Shown piece by piece: positions 43,101-57,200 of a DNA stretch of 64,000 nt; the stretch's first letter is position 1; each line of letters opens with the position of its first letter. Under the pieces are notes generated by a model that saw only the letters and a list, made by a program, of their open reading frames with translations, had not been told where the DNA came from and ran no database searches. Made by a program: the position numbers and the translations under genes. This DNA comes from Viola odorata (lineage: Eukaryota > Streptophyta > Magnoliopsida > Malpighiales > Violaceae), in assembly GCA_963691705.1 (NCBI GenBank), contig OY829545.1, forward strand, positions 58,183,179 through 58,247,178, in the 5' to 3' direction.

Positions 43101-46100
43101 GATCATAGATGGCTAACTTCTTACTTGTCTTTGTTCTAATTCTTTCTGCATTTTAAAATTCTTAATATGCTGACTCTTTAAGTCTATAATGTGTAGGACC
43201 ACTGAGCACTAATCTGCAATACGAAACTTTTTTTTTTAACAAATTTTTGGGTTTAATAGTGTGATGCCATGCACTTACCACATACGCTTTTAAGTGTATA
43301 TGAATGCTGTTCATCCAAAAATAAGTGGTATAAGAATGCCCCACTTCTGTAATTGTCCAATGGGCACTTAATGGAGATTAACATAGTAACTTGTGGAATT
43401 TTAATCCAGTTTTGTGCAAGTAGCGTGCTTTACATGAGTGGTGGTTTCGCTCCTTTCATTTGTAGTTGGAAAATTCTTTTTGTCCAATGTAGCTTTGGGC
43501 TTGTCAAAAGAAAGGGTGGCCTAAAGTAATTCCTTGCATTACAAACTTCTGCTCTTAGTCTGGTGTAGTTTCTAGCGAGACTATTTTATGTTGCTGCCAA
43601 TTGTGGTGGTATGATTTCTTTTTTCTCTCTTTTTCCATGAGAACTTGAGAGGGGGTTTCTTCCACTACATGTTTAATTCCTAGGTATGAAAGTTGATTAA
43701 AGAAATATTGATTTTGCTTTAATATTTTTTCCTTCTATATAGTAAGGGCCAATTGAACTGCATTTTTGGTTTTTGTAGATCGAAGGTTACGAAAAAAAGA
43801 AGCGTGAGATCAATTCACATATGGACAGCCTTCAGCGACAGAGAACTAACAAGGTCTGTGCAAATATCTTTTACGCTGTAACAACCATGTGTAACAATTA
43901 TAATTATCGGTTGTAGGCTGTTGGTGTGTACTTCATTCTTGCTTTTTGTCGAGCCTCAAATCTGTATGGGAAGGCAGTTCTTTTAAATGTGGTTGATAGC
44001 AGGACAGATTAACTATAACAATATTTCATCGACAGGTAACAGCATTTGGAGGAGATAAGGTGATGCACCTGTTGCATGCAATTGAGAGAAATCATCAAAG
44101 ATTCAAAAGGCCACCTATAGGTCCAATTGGAGCTCATTTGGTACATCGTTGAAAGTAGTATATTTACACGTTAACTTGCCTATACCATTGTCATTTGCTG
44201 AAATGTGGCAGTTGGATATGTTATCACCCATACTATCAGCTCTTCCATGCTACCCCTTTATTTTGTACTGGAGTCATTTTGTAGGCAGACCACTACTATG
44301 GTATTCTACAGTAGCTTGGTAATCATCTTATATCATGCTTATACCTTGTAGACTTTGTCCAATGGTGATGCATGGGCGCTTGCTGTTGAAAATGCGATTG
44401 GTAAGTTGCTCAATGCTTTCATTGTGACAGACCATAAGGATTCAATTCTGCTGAGGCAATGTGCTACTGATGCAAGGTATAATGGCCTGCAGATCATCAT
44501 CTATGATTTCTCAAGGCCAAGGTAAATGGATGACCGCATCTCTGTTGTTTGCAACTCCAATGTACTCTGATGGATTGTTTACCATTGAAGTTCTCTTTTT
44601 GTGTTGTCCTCCTATTTTCTGATATAGGTTGACAATTCCACAGCACATGCTTCCCCAAACACCTCATCCAACTAGTCTCTCTGTTGTTCACTCTGACAAT
44701 GATACCGTAATAAATGTCTTAGTGGATGTGGTAATATTTTCTTTAGTTCTCTCTTGTTTAACTTTACTTTTCTTGTTTTATTTTGGCTGTTGACCTCCAT
44801 TGATTTTGTATATATTTTCTTCCGATGATGCTCTTAAATACTTTTTGCCATTTTACTCGCCTTTTCAGGGAGATGCCGAGAGGCAAGTCCTTGTGGAAGA
44901 CTATGAGGCAGGGAAAAATGTTGCTTTTGACAGAAGAATCCCGAATTTGAAGGAGGTCTATACACTGGATGGCTACAAAATGTGGGTTGGACATAAGTTT
45001 GCATTATTATTCGACATTAAGACCTGTTCTTAGTTTATTGTCGGTTATTGATGCCATAAAACCATGGATAAGATGTTTGCACTTTTTTTACTTCTGCTTT
45101 GCCCCCCTCAAATGATATTTCATGAGCAAAATTTGATTACACAGAAGTATAGGTAGTTGGAATGACATTTCAGACCTATTAACTATTAAGTGTAAAGAAT
45201 GTAATGCCATTATAAGAGAACTGTAGAGTCTGCCAAATATAGATGATTTAAAACAAAATCAACCATGTAATAGCTCCATTCTTTCTAACTGGTTTGTATG
45301 TGGTGGAATACTGTATGAGTGGTAGCTGGCAAGCAGTTTTTGGTGTTGCTTGACAGTTCCTAGCATATGCATACCACACAAATGGACTAATGTTAGTTGT
45401 GTAACATGATGTACTGTGCCTAGAATAGGTTAGCGCCTTTATGATTTTGACAGCAGCACATGGAGAGCCTATTGAATTCATCACATTTATCTGCTTATCC
45501 AAGTACACGAAAACAATTTCCAGGCCTAGAATGCATACCTATTTTAGTGAACTCCTTTATATTGTAATTCTATGCGCCAGTTCCTTTGTCCTGTCTGTCT
45601 CTTTTCCCTGAATTCTGTTTCCAGTTAGTACTTATTTGTTATTCCTTCCTAGGTTTATGCGTCGATCAGTGCAGACAATTCTTCCCCCAGCGAAAAATCT
45701 TAGAACTGGTCGTCTGTGTAGCTCATATGATGACGAAATTAGCAAATTTGATCAAATTAAATCAAATATTGAGAGAGAAGCTGAAGAGTGCAGGAAGAGG
45801 AAATGGTATTCTGAAAAAAGCCTTCAAGATATTCAACATAATTTAAAGGCTGCAAAGGTAATGGATCTCTTTCCTGCCTTCTCTTCATAAGTTTTGCCAT
45901 GTTCCTGTCTGTTGCTTGTCAATGGTTTTCACAAGTTTGAGATTTTTGTAAGCCATTATTTGGAAACATGGTGCAACATTTGGGCTTGAAACCATAAGGG
46001 TGCAAGCCTTATGAGCATTCACTTTGTGCAAATTCACTGAAGGGAAATGTGTCCTCCCAAAACCCACATTTGGGGGACCATGTTTGTGTAATAAACCAGC

Positions 46101-49100
46101 GGTGGGATTTTTACTTGCTATGAAAGTCCTTTCAATCTGTACCCTCTCATCAACTTCTTCAGGTTTCCCACAAGATTTGCTTCATGATGGGGATCAGGCT
46201 GGGAAAATTGGTCCTTGTACATATTTTTCTAGCAAGGGTTTATTTCTTGAGTGTTAGTGTGCGAATAAGTCTCATTAGAGTCACTGACACTGCCCTTTCT
46301 ATGGTTACCTTTTTTCCATCATTGAGCTTCAGAGACTTGGCCTTATCTGATATCTATCTATTGTCTAACCATGCAGCTAGGAAAATCCTCATTTTTTGTT
46401 TCATCTATTAGATGGATTGGATTTCTGAATGCCTACTCATCAAACATTCTTAGTCAAGATTCTTTCTGCTGTCTTTAGCACAGCTGGGGGCTTGGAGTTT
46501 CTATCTGCCGTACCTATCTAATAACTCCCTTGCTTGGTGTAGAAAAACTGCTTGGATGCTGAGCTAGATCTGTCAACAAAGAAGCGAGAGCTGCAGGATG
46601 TAAACAAGTCATATGCTACTGAAACTAGTTATCCAGCTGTATCAACTGTTGAGCTCCAGAGAGAAATTTCAGTGTGTTCTGTGTTACTCATGTTTTTTTG
46701 CTTGCAAATTTGTTATTATGCTTTTTGTCCAGAATAATAGTCTTACTTTATGTGATTTTTGTGCAGGACATACAAGATCAGATAAAAAATAAGGAAAGGT
46801 CATTGGAAATGCTTCAAGCAAGAGTGGATGAAGCTGATGCAAAGGCCAAGGATCTTAAATTATTGTTTGAGGATTTACGTGGTATTGACAACTGTTTACA
46901 GCTTTATGTTCAGTCCTATGTCTCTCCCCTTATGCGATCTCTTTGGATTCTAATGAATACAACTGTGCAGAGTCAGCGAAATTCGAAATTGATGCGTTTC
47001 AGAAAGCAGAGAATGAGCTAATGAAGATTGAAAAAGATCTGCAATATGCTGAAGGAGTTACATATCCCTACCTTCAACTCCTATTGTTATTTTCAGTTCA
47101 GTTATTTTTATTTGTTCTCTACAAATTTGGTCTGAATTTATTTATTTATTTATTTTTGGTTAGATGAAGGCCCGTTACGAAAGTACAATGATTGACAAGG
47201 TCATTCCTGAGATCAAAGCAGCTGAGGCTCAATATCAGAAGCTGGATAGTGAGCGACAGGTGCATTTGATGCTAATTAATAGTTATCTCCGGTAAATCTG
47301 CACTTTAAATTTGTGCATCTAGATATAAGGTAATTATGAACAGTCATTAGGTAACTAATAACAAATTACGCTCGAGAAGAATTCAAACACTACATCAAAC
47401 CAATTAAGTGTGAATTGGCAACTGTTTTACCTTATTTAGCTCCAATTATAACCATTAGTTGTGGGATTTCCATGAGGGCTTCCTTCTCTACGTAATCAAA
47501 CTATTCTATTGCTACTGACTGATTGGACTTGCATGAGTGCGTTTATTCTCTGATGACAGTCTTGATTGAGACTTGAGAAAATAAGGTACATTGTCAGTTC
47601 CTAAAACTCAAGATGCGACATATAGCCATGAAGGAAATCTAGGAGCACTAGTAATGAATAGCCCAAAAGAAATTGGGATACAATACCAAACGACTTGAAA
47701 ATCCCCTTTCTTCATGTCAACTTCATGATAATTGGTTGAATTGATGAGCTAAGGATCCATTATGGTTTTTCCTTTTATTCTTCTGGGATAAATACTGGGC
47801 TGTATGCCTGTATCTACCAGATCTGTACCCTTAGTTTCTCAGTGTTAGGTGTGAGAAACTAGCAGCATATTGCCAACTCTATTGCCATTTGTATCATTTT
47901 CATTATTAGAAACTATGGAAACATTGAAATATAGTTCTTGTGTAGCCTACTTGTGAAATATTATTCTGTTATAGTGTAACGCTGGAGCTTATTTTATATT
48001 CTGTCAAACTGTAGATGAACTCCAAGAAAGCTTCAATTATTTGTCCTGAGAGTGATATTGAAGCTATGGGGGGTTGGGATGGGAGCATCCCAGAGCAACT
48101 TAGTGCCAAATTAAATCGATTGAATAATAGACTTCAGCATGAGAGCCAGCAGTAAAGTCAATATGTTCTAAATCCTTTTAGCAACAGTCAGCCTATTCAA
48201 GCTAAATTAAATTATGGCATTTATTTTGGCAGGTATTCTGAATCTATTGATGACCTGAGAATGTTGTATCAGAAAAAGGAGTGTAAAATTTTAAGGAAAC
48301 GCCAAACATACAAAGCTTTTCGAGAGAAATTGAAGGTGGTCTCCATTTTCTACACTTTCTTTCCTTAATTTGATTTCTCGTCTAATCTTCATTTGGGTTT
48401 TTTTCCCAAGCTAAGTTGTATCCTCCTGTTCTCTTCTTACTAAAGGCTATATCTTTTTCCTATAATTCTATGAGATGGGGATCAATATCATTGCTGTTCT
48501 TTAGAGTAAATATTGCACTTGGAAGAAAGGGAGAAATTCTGAAAGAAACAATTATAAAGCAGCTACATTGCATGGTCTTTGCACGTTTGAATTTCCAAGA
48601 GATGGGAGAAAGGGAGAGATTCTGAAAGAAACGAGTATAAAGAAGCTGCCGTTGCATGCTTTTTGCACGTTTGAGTGACAGATTAGCAACATTTAATTGG
48701 GAGCATGAAAGTACTACTTTTGTTCTTTTGCCATCAAAATGAAAAAAAAAAGTGTAGTGGAGGAAACTGAACAGTGTTTAAAGTTTAAACCTAGTGTTAG
48801 ATGTTAGAGGCAGGAGGGAGAAAAAGGAAGGAATTTTGGTGTAGTAAATAGAATTCCCATACTAAAAAATTCTCACAAGTCTTCAAAGAATATGGGCATT
48901 AGGTATTGGAATAGCTGAGGATGGGGACCCTGGGGGTTTTAGGGAAACCTAGTTGTTTCTTCTGTGCTGAGAAGGGTCTGTGGATGCTTGAGAAATATCC
49001 TAATGTAGCCTATGTTTTGGCTCGTCTTATCCATCACATGATTGGCACTGATATCCTGTGAAACGTCGTGTCATGATATGTTAATTGACTATCTGCTAAA

Positions 49101-50714
49101 AAAATATTTCTACTACCTCCACCTTTTTCCTACCTGGGCAATTTGTTCCTACTTTATTTTCTCTATCTTGATTCCTATTTTATTTTCTTAATGTTGATTT
49201 TTGGAATCGTATCTTTAAATATTAGCTGTTTCAGCTACAATGATTCTTCATCTTTTATTTCAACTCTGCTTAACTTCTTTTTGCCATATCATCTCCCCAT
49301 TTGATACTATCTTTGCAAAGTGTTTGGATTTTATTTTCTCCCTCTTATTTGATTGCAGGTTTGTCATGATGCCCTAAAATTGAGATTCTGCAAGTTTCAA
49401 AGGAATGCAACTGATTTAAAGAAACAGTTGACCTGGAAGTATGAGTTCTTCCCTTAACTATTCAAATCACCGTCTTCCGAGTTTAGTTCATGTTTTTGCC
49501 GTGCTTGTTATTTATTTAATGATATCCATATATTAAGTATGAGTTTTTGCATACAGTTTTAATGGTCATTTAGGTAAGAAAGGGATCAGTGGGAGCATTC
49601 AAGTTAGCTATAAAGAAAAGACCCTTGGAATAGAGGTAGGTATTTTTGCTTCTTGAATTCTTGTGAGATCTTATTTCTATACCTAGATTTACATGCTAAA
49701 GTTCTACACCCTCTTGATTTGACAGTGGTTCTGTTTTGTTATTATACCTATTCAATGTGTGCTGTATCTGTTTCCCTGTTAGGTAAAGATGCCCCAAGAT
49801 GCCTCAAGCACTACTGTTCGTGATACTAGAGGGCTTTCAGGTATTGAAGTTGTTTATGTTTATGCCCATATGCATTCAATGATGCATCTTGTTAGTTGCA
49901 GACTGTTTCTGTGTGTAGTATCTTTTGGCAGGTTTCTGGTGTGGGCAAATCATATAAGATTTCGGTTTTCTAACAGTTTTATATCAGTTTACCTTCTCCC
50001 AATTGTTACATTTTTATGCTTTGCTTGGGAAAATTCCAAGTCTTTGACTTGATGTGGTGTCTATGATTGCAAATAAGGTGGTGAACGCTCTTTCTCAACA
50101 TTATGTTTTGCACTAGCTCTTCATGAGATGACAGAATCCCCATTCCGAGCGATGGATGAATTTGATGTATTTATGGTAAGTTTTTGTTTCTGTTAATTCA
50201 GATTTTTGGTCTAAATGTCGCAGTGTTTCATAGGCACTTGGTTTTGCTTTTGCTTGTTGAGATAGTTGTTTGTAGGTTCACTCTGAAATCTGAAATATGA
50301 AAGAGCAAGTCCTCTTTATTTAAAAGGTAATCTTAATCAATTTGGTTAATTGTTTTGCATTGAAATTTAGGATGCGGTGAGTCGGAAAATCAGCCTAGAC
50401 ACCCTGGTGGATTTTGCATTGATTCAAGGATCCCAGTGGATATTGATAACACCTCATGATATCAGGTTATAATCTGTGCTTGGATGTGATTGTCAAATTG
50501 TTTTCGCTTATTTGTTCTATTCGTGTTTTTCAAGATTCTGATTTCCTGACTGATCTGCTTCTGCTTAAGAAGATGCTCATAGTTTTACTTTTATTTCTAT
50601 AGAACAAAACAAATTGACGACCTAATTTATGCCTTCATGTGTTGCTGTGATTGCAGTATCGTAAAACAAGATGAAAGGATAAGGAAGCAGCAAATGGCAG
50701 CTCCTCGTTCCTAG
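37172..50714 (+). CDS. SMC6: SMC6, Smc5/6 complex ATPase (28 exons, 1055 aa)
   Basis: Exons: 37172-37331, 37449-37554, 37718-37851, 38749-38807, 39433-39519, 39603-39911, 40293-40412, 41782-41916, 42631-42707, 42797-42872, 43779-43853, 44036-44140, 44352-44521, 44628-44730, 44869-44981, 45653-45857, 46543-46671, 46767-46881, 46971-47056, 47164-47259, 48015-48151, 48233-48335, 49359-49438, 49557-49635, 49783-49840, 50078-50175, 50371-50465, 50657-50714. All introns are GT-AG, phases agree, and the total is 3168 nt. Walker A GQNGSGKS (50-57) sits behind [12 protein letters not shown]. Two coiled coils flank a hinge (about 445-680). The signature LSGGERS (971-977) and Walker B with D999/E1000 follow, and the end is KQQMAAPRS, as in plant SMC6. 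With SMC5 it forms the Smc5/6 complex used in recombinational DNA repair and replication-fork stability. A second Met at codon 3 could also start. Confidence 0.96.
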
Positions 50715-51190
50715 GATATGAAATGCTTACTAGTACTAGATATATGCTCCTCGTTCTTAGCTGGTTTTGTTTTCTGGATACTTATAACGATGATGCATTA
50801 GAAGCATTGGAAGTCAGCGTGTATCTACTTAGGTTTCTTTCTGCCAATGCCTCTTCGGCTCTTCCAGGCGGCATCCTACTTGTCATACCATACCAATTAT
50901 GGTACATCTTTTTATTTATTTTTTACTGTCATATCATTAACACTTTGTTTGTATAATTTAGTTTCCTATCAAAAAATGTTAATTTAATTTTGTCCTTTCG
51001 ATATACAAAAAATATTTTTAAAAAATATAGTTATTTCAAGTGAAGTAACGTGTTTTGCACAACATTAAGATTATTCTCTACTTTACATAGCTCTAGTTAG
51101 GTAATCTTCCTTGGTAAATGTTTGCTGTCAGCAAGCGGTTCTTGTTTTTGTGGGGTGGGCATTGTAGCGTTATTAACACCATTGTTATGC
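50715..51190. other. SMC6 3' flank
   Basis: Presumed 3' UTR and AT-rich spacer. Several T-rich and AATAAA-like words are present but I do not fix a poly(A) site. No other gene is seen. Confidence 0.5.
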
Positions 51191-51194
51191 TTTG

Positions 51195-51814
51195 GGTAAA
51201 AGGAGGCTTGTATTACGATAGGAAAGCAAGATTAGCAAGCCCATCTGCAACACAATCAGCCTTTCAAAACACATGAATCATTCGAAAATCACAATTTTCA
51301 GTCCCTTTTAAGTCTTTAATACGTTGGACCAAGTCCATATTTGAAATTGCGAAGGACCGATCGTGATTAATCACGTGGACGACTCCAATATTGTTCCACC
51401 TGCACCTCTAATTAATTAGTGCCAACCCCTGTTGAGCGCTTCCCGAATACCATAGAGAACTCCTGATAAGCTGTGCATTGCCCAACCTCCGCAGCAACTA
51501 GCAAAGGCACCAAGTCAACTGGTATCTGAGTTGCGAAAACAATCACCCGCCGTCGCACGCTGCAAAGACTGACGAGCTGCACCATCTATATTTATCGTTA
51601 CCACACTAGCTGCAGCAGCATTCCAGCCAATGGGGACACTCTTTTGCAACTGCAAATTATCAGACCCATGTAGCAAATTTGAAATTGCAGACTTAGCAAC
51701 TTTCACAGCAGCATGGTGAACCACTACTTTAGACTCAATCGGAGGAGAGTGATCATTGAAAACATTCTCGTTCCTCCACTTCCATAGCCACCAGCAAGTA
51801 AGGCCAAAGGTTAG
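51195..51814 (-). pseudogene. L1-type LINE fragment, RNase H end
   Basis: Minus-strand translation shows WWLWKWRNENVFND (51802-51761), then VTINIDGAARQSLQRATAGD (catalytic Asp region of the RVT_3-type RNase H), LSGVLYGIREALNRGWH, and near 51215 ADGLANLAFLS. Stops and frame changes interrupt it. This is the C-terminal RNase H of plant L1 LINEs. The upstream part continues at 59301 on the other side of element 5, so one LINE copy has been split. Confidence 0.75.
51810..51814. repeat. Target-site duplication of element 5, left copy
   Basis: GTTAG here and at 59301-59305 exactly flank the two LTRs, the 5-bp duplication expected for an LTR retrotransposon. Confidence 0.9.
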
Positions 51815-52741
51815 TGTTAGGATCCTTCGGTGTTGATTGGAGTAAGGAACTAGTCTCGATTGTGGATGGTTCGATTGATGAAGGATGAAGGTGTCTTCGA
51901 CGGACTTGATGATGTTCGGAAATATGCGCAGCGGATAAAGTTGTAATGGAAATATGTAGGATTTTTAGAAATGGTTTTATGGAATTTTGTGACGATTTAA
52001 TTCAAGATAAATGGTTCTTGAATCGGGAATTTTAGAAGTGAAAGATGGAATTTTAAATGGACAAATATATTCGAAAAAACCCTCTCGTTAACGAAGAACG
52101 AGCAACCTTTCTATATTGAATAACTTGAAAGATCGAACTCAAACTTGCAATGAAAATGCTAGCTTGAACCCGAAATGATTACAAGAATTTTAGGGAAGAA
52201 AGCTAGAAATTACAAGAATTAATTAAACTAAAATTAGCTTAAAGCATGATAATTATCAATGATCAAAAAGCAAGTTTAAAAAGGGAATGAAGGCAACTAT
52301 TTATAGATGTGAAATTCCAAGCTTTGCAAATGCTAATTTGCTGGGTTGCGTGGAGTGATGGCGAGTGGGCCTTGTGCAAGTGGGGGGCGTTGGGCGGTTG
52401 GTGACCGAGTCGTGCTGGCTGGTGCGTGGCCGTGGGAGGCCACGTGGGCTTGCTGGGACGACACTGTGGTGCTGCTGAGCGTGGGAGCAGGCTGGATGCG
52501 TTGGTGGGCTTGGGCTTTGGGCTGCTGCTGCTGGTCTTGGGCTGAATGAGTAGGCTTGTTTTGCTGCTGTTGGGTTTGGGCTGGTTGTCCTTCCCCAACA
52601 TATTCCTTTGGTCCTTGGGTTTGTATACATAGACTCCAATGATCCTTGGACTTTGGGCGAGCCTTTTCGCGACGTAAATTTTGGAGCATAAGCGCCACGA
52701 TATTTTGGCGTCAGCTTCGAGTACGCGATGCGATCGTATCA
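51815..52741 (-). repeat. 3' LTR of element 5 (927 bp)
   Basis: On the minus strand it runs from TGATACGATC to CCTAACA. TATTTATA at 52298-52305 (TATAAATA on the minus strand) is the TATA box. The Pro/Gln/Ser-rich minus-strand frames at 52263-52808 are LTR leader sequence, repeated in the other LTR, and not a gene. Confidence 0.93.
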
Positions 52742-52758
52742 TTCCCTCCCCCTTCGAG
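52742..52758 (-). promoter_or_regulatory. Polypurine tract of element 5
   Basis: On the minus strand CGAAGGGGGAGGGAA directly precedes the 3' LTR start TGATACG. Confidence 0.75.
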
Positions 52759-52782
52759 TGGATTCGTCCTCGAATCCAAAAC

Positions 52783-54222
52783 TTACATGTCCTCAGGGTC
52801 CTCTTCATCTGAATCCTCTACAAAATATGGAGATAGATCAGTAATGTTGAAAGTAGTAGAGGAAACAGCAAAAGATTTAGGAATGTCTAAAACATAAGCA
52901 TTATCGTTAATTTTATTAACAATAAGGAAAGGGCCAGCCCCTGTATGGCTCAATTTAGACTTCCTAAGGTGAGGGAATCGCTCCTTGCGAAGATGCAACC
53001 AAACCCAATCTCCAACTTCGAAGGTTTTGACTCGTTTGCCGGCATTGCGCTTCGCCTCGAGTTTGGTGTTCACGTTTTCCATCCTTTGTTTTGCCTTGGC
53101 ATGTAACTCTTTTACTTTGGCCGCTCGTTCTTCTCCATCTAAGCTGGATATATGAGAAACAAGTAACGGGAGCAAGTCTATGGGGGTGAGTGGGTTGAAC
53201 CCATAAACGAGCTCAAATGGAGAATATAAAGTAGCAGAATGCATGGTACGATTATATGCAAATTCAACAAAGGGAAGACATTGATCCCAATTCTTCGAAT
53301 ATTTTGGTACCATGATTCGAAGTAAGTTACCCAGAGTTCGATTGATTACCTCTGTCTGGCCATCTGTTTGGGGGTGGTAAGATGTAGAAAACAGGAGCTT
53401 GGTCCCCAACTTGGCCCATAGGACACGCCAAAAATGACTCAAGAATTTTGAGTCTCGATCACTGACAATGGTACGTGGCATGCCGTGGAGGCGAACAACC
53501 TCTCGGAAAAATAGGTTAGCTACATGAGAAGCATCAGCAGTGGATTTGCAAGGAATAAAATGTGTCATCTTAGAAAATCGATCAACAACAACAAAGATAG
53601 CGTCTTTTCCATTACTAGTTTTGGGCAATCCTAGTACAAAATCCATGGAAATATCGCACCAAGGGTGCGAAGCAACAGGTAATGGCATGTAACGACCATG
53701 ATCATGAGATGTAGATTTAGCACGATGACATTCAATGCATGCATTAACAATATGAGTTATCATAGGACGCATATGCGGCCAATAAAAATGTTCTTTTAAA
53801 GTGCTCAAAGTTTTGTTAATACCGAAGTGACTTCTAAGTCCACCACCGTGAGCCTCTTTAATGAGAAGCTCATGCATGCTACATTTGGGTACACATAATC
53901 GACCTTTACAAAATAGAAATCCATCATGCAAAGAATAATTCTCAAAAGGTCCATTCGAGCATGCATCATACGCAACATGAAAATCATCATCATTTTCATA
54001 CAGTTCAATGATATGCGAAAATCCCAATAATTTAGATTGCAAATAAGTAATGAGTGCATACCTTCGGGAAAGGGCGTCGACGACCGTGTTCTCCTTTCCT
54101 TTCAGATATTTGATCACATATGGGAATCGCTCAATGAACTCTAGCCAAACAGCATGACGACGATTCAACTTACCTTGTCCTTTGAGGTAGCGAAGGGATA
54201 GATGGTCGGTGTGAACAACGAA
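52783..54222 (-). pseudogene. Element 5 pol, downstream of the in-frame stop: RNase H end and integrase
   Basis: Same frame as gag-pol upstream, separated only by the stop at 54223-54225. It starts in RNase H (FVVHTDHLSLRYLKGQGK). The integrase finger H...H...C-x2-C follows (CIECHRAKS, about 53735). The core has ISMDFVLGLP, IVSDRDSKFLSHFW and DGQTEVINRT, so D, D and E are all intact. A C-terminal domain (VWLHLRKERFPHLRKSKLSH) and an acidic tail ending EDPEDM at 52783 follow. Integrase inserts the DNA copy into the genome; here it could be made only if the stop were read through. Confidence 0.9.
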
Positions 54223-57200
54223 TTACTTCGGGACGAGGTAGTGCTCCCAAACAGTGAGGGTTCGAATTAGGGCGTACAGTTCCCGATCATAGGTGCAGTA
54301 ATTGAGCTGGGCGTCCTTCAACTTCTCACTGAAATAAGCGATCGGTCGCCCTCCTTGTAACAATACAGCTCCAATCCCTACTCCACTTGCATCGCATTGG
54401 ACCTCAAACGTCTTGTCAAAATCCGGTAGGGCGAGAACCGGGCTGGACACAAGGCATTCCTTAAGGGTCTTGAAGGCCTCATCTTGCTCGGGCCCCCATA
54501 CGAACGGAACATTCTTCTTGGTGAGTGCGTTGAGGGGCGCGGCAATCGTTGAGAAATCCTTCACGAACCATCGATAGAAACCGGCTAAACCATGGAATGA
54601 GCGCACCTCACTCATATTTTGCGGAGTTGGCCAATCCACAATTGCTTTGATCTTGGCTTGATCAACTTTGAGTCCTTCAGCACCTACAAGAAAGCCAAGA
54701 AAGTGGATTTCGTCCAAACAAAACTCGCACTTTGCGAGTTTAGCATAAAGCTTATGCTCGCGAAGGGTTAGAAATACAAGTCGTAAATGCTCGAAATGGG
54801 AATCATGCGAGGAACTATATATCAAGATGTCATCGAAATAAACAACAACAAACTTACCAATAAAGTTACGCAACACATGATTCATTAAACGCATAAATGT
54901 GCTAGGAGCATTTGTTAATCCGAAAGGCATAACTAACCATTCATAAAGACCAAATTTAGTTTTGAAAGCAGTTTTCCATTGGTCTCCTTCATGCATACGG
55001 ATTTGATGATATCCACTAGCCAAATCAATTTTAGAAAATATTGTAGCATGGCTGAGTTCATCTAGCATATCATCAAGTCTAGGTATGGGGTGCGAGTATT
55101 TAATGGTTACCTTATTGACAGCTCGACAATCCATGCACATGCGCCACGAACCATCTTTCTTTGGAACAAGGATCACCGGAACGGCACACGGGGAAAGGCT
55201 TTCTCGAACATAACCTTTGTCGAGCAGTGCCTCGACTTGAGTCTCCAACTCACCGGGAATCAAATCGATCTTGTGCTCAATCCCTCGGATGGGTGGTAGT
55301 CCTTCGGGTAACTCGTCAGGAAACACGTCTTGAAAATCTGCCATCAAAGACACAAAAATAGGAGAAGAGGAAACGGGGTTAGTGTTAGATGTTTCCGCAC
55401 TCAAGGCACGGAAACGGAGAAAAACAATGGGTTTTTGCGCAACAAGCGCACGCCTCACATCTCGAGATCTTCCCATGAGACTCACTTTTCTCTCTTCTCT
55501 CGTTCCCCTCGGAACCTCGCTAGCTAGCTCATTTTTTTCTAGCTGTGTGTTTCCACTCTTTCCTTTCTCTCCTCTTTTCGCAAGCTCACTTTTTTCTTGC
55601 GGACTATTTTGAATGCTCTCACCGCTTATATTTTTCACTCCACTCTTTCCCTCTTTTTTAAGCAAAGAAATTGAAATATCGAAGACCGCACTCGCTTTTT
55701 CAAGCTTGATTTGGTCTTCGTATACCTGACTAGGTGCGAGTGGTGGTATCATGAATTTGCGGTCGCCGTGAGTGAGCCGGTAGGTGTTGCAGAAACCGTC
55801 ATGAATGGTGTGGCGATCAAACTGCCATGGTCGGCCAAGCAGAAGGTGGCTGGCTTGCATGGGAGTGACGTCACACACTCGCTCGTCCATGTACTCTCCA
55901 ATCTGAAACTTGACTCTTACTTGCTTGACTACCTTGATCGAACTTCCATCGTTGAACCAGTTCAAGACGTAAGGGTGTGGGTGCTTGGTCGTCGATAATC
56001 CAAGCGAATGAACCAGCAAGGTGCTAGCCACATCAGCACAGCTCCCACCATCAATGATGATCGACATAACCATTCCGTCAGCTACACCTCTTGTATGGAA
56101 CAAGTTCTCTCTCTGTTCCAAGACCTCATCATCTGCCCGAGCTTGCATACTCAAAGTCCGTCGGACAACCAGGCTTCGGGGAATCTCTAAAGGGGCATAC
56201 TCGTCTTCTTCCTCAAATTCAGTTTCTTCTTCCCTCTCAGATTCCTCGTCTTCACTTACTGTCTCCCCTCCTTCTCGAACCAAAATGATGCGACGGTTTG
56301 GGCACTCGGCCCTCATGTGTCCTTTACCGCCGCATTTAAAGCACTCAATGGATCGGCTTGGAGTCCTTTGGGTTGTGTTTGGGGTTGGTATTTTGGAGGT
56401 GTCTTGGGGAGTGTATGGCTTGGGATCGGGTGGGCTAGTGTAGTTTGGTCGGGAGTCAGTTAGTTTGGTGTAGCTCGGTTTAGAGGTGTTTGTTTGCCAA
56501 GGCTTTTTGGTATTGGTCACGGAGTGTGGAGTAGTAGTATTGACAAAGTTTCGAGGTTTAGAGCTTACTTGGCATTCTAGCTTAAGAGCTAGATGATACA
56601 TTTCCTCGAGTGTATTGTAGGGAAGGAAGTCTAACTGTTGGGAGATTTCCTTGCGAAGACCACCAAGAAATCGGGCCATGGTTGCCTCACTACTCTCTCG
56701 TACATCCAATCGCATCATCATGGACAACATCTCATGGTAAAACTCCGTGACACTTTTACTTCCTTGATACAATCGTTGGAGTTTCTGATGTAAATCTCGG
56801 AGGTAGAAGACTGGCACAAACCGTCGCCGCATCTCCTCCACCAGTTCAGTCCATGTCGTTATTGGTGGTTCACCATCCAATCTCCGATTGACCAAGACTC
56901 TCTCCCACCATTGTATGGCCAAACCTGTGAACTCAACAACAGCCAGACGACACTTCTTTTCTTCCGAATATGGGTAACAGGTAAATATTCTTTCCATCTT
57001 ACTTTCCCATTTATAATAAACATCGGGGTCTTCTTTACCCTCAAAAGATGGTATAAACAATTTAATATTGGAAGTATTATCATACCGTTCCTCATGTCGA
57101 GGTGCCCTTCGAGCCTCCCTTAGAGGTTCATGCCGTGGTGTGTCAAAGAAAGGCGTTTGACGTGATTGAATGTATGGGTTGGACACGACTGGATGTATTG

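Noticed and set aside
52263..52808. 181-codon minus-strand frame and overlapping Pro/Gln-rich frames
   Set aside because: It lies within the LTR and purine tract of element 5, and near-copies recur in the other LTR at 58822-59257.
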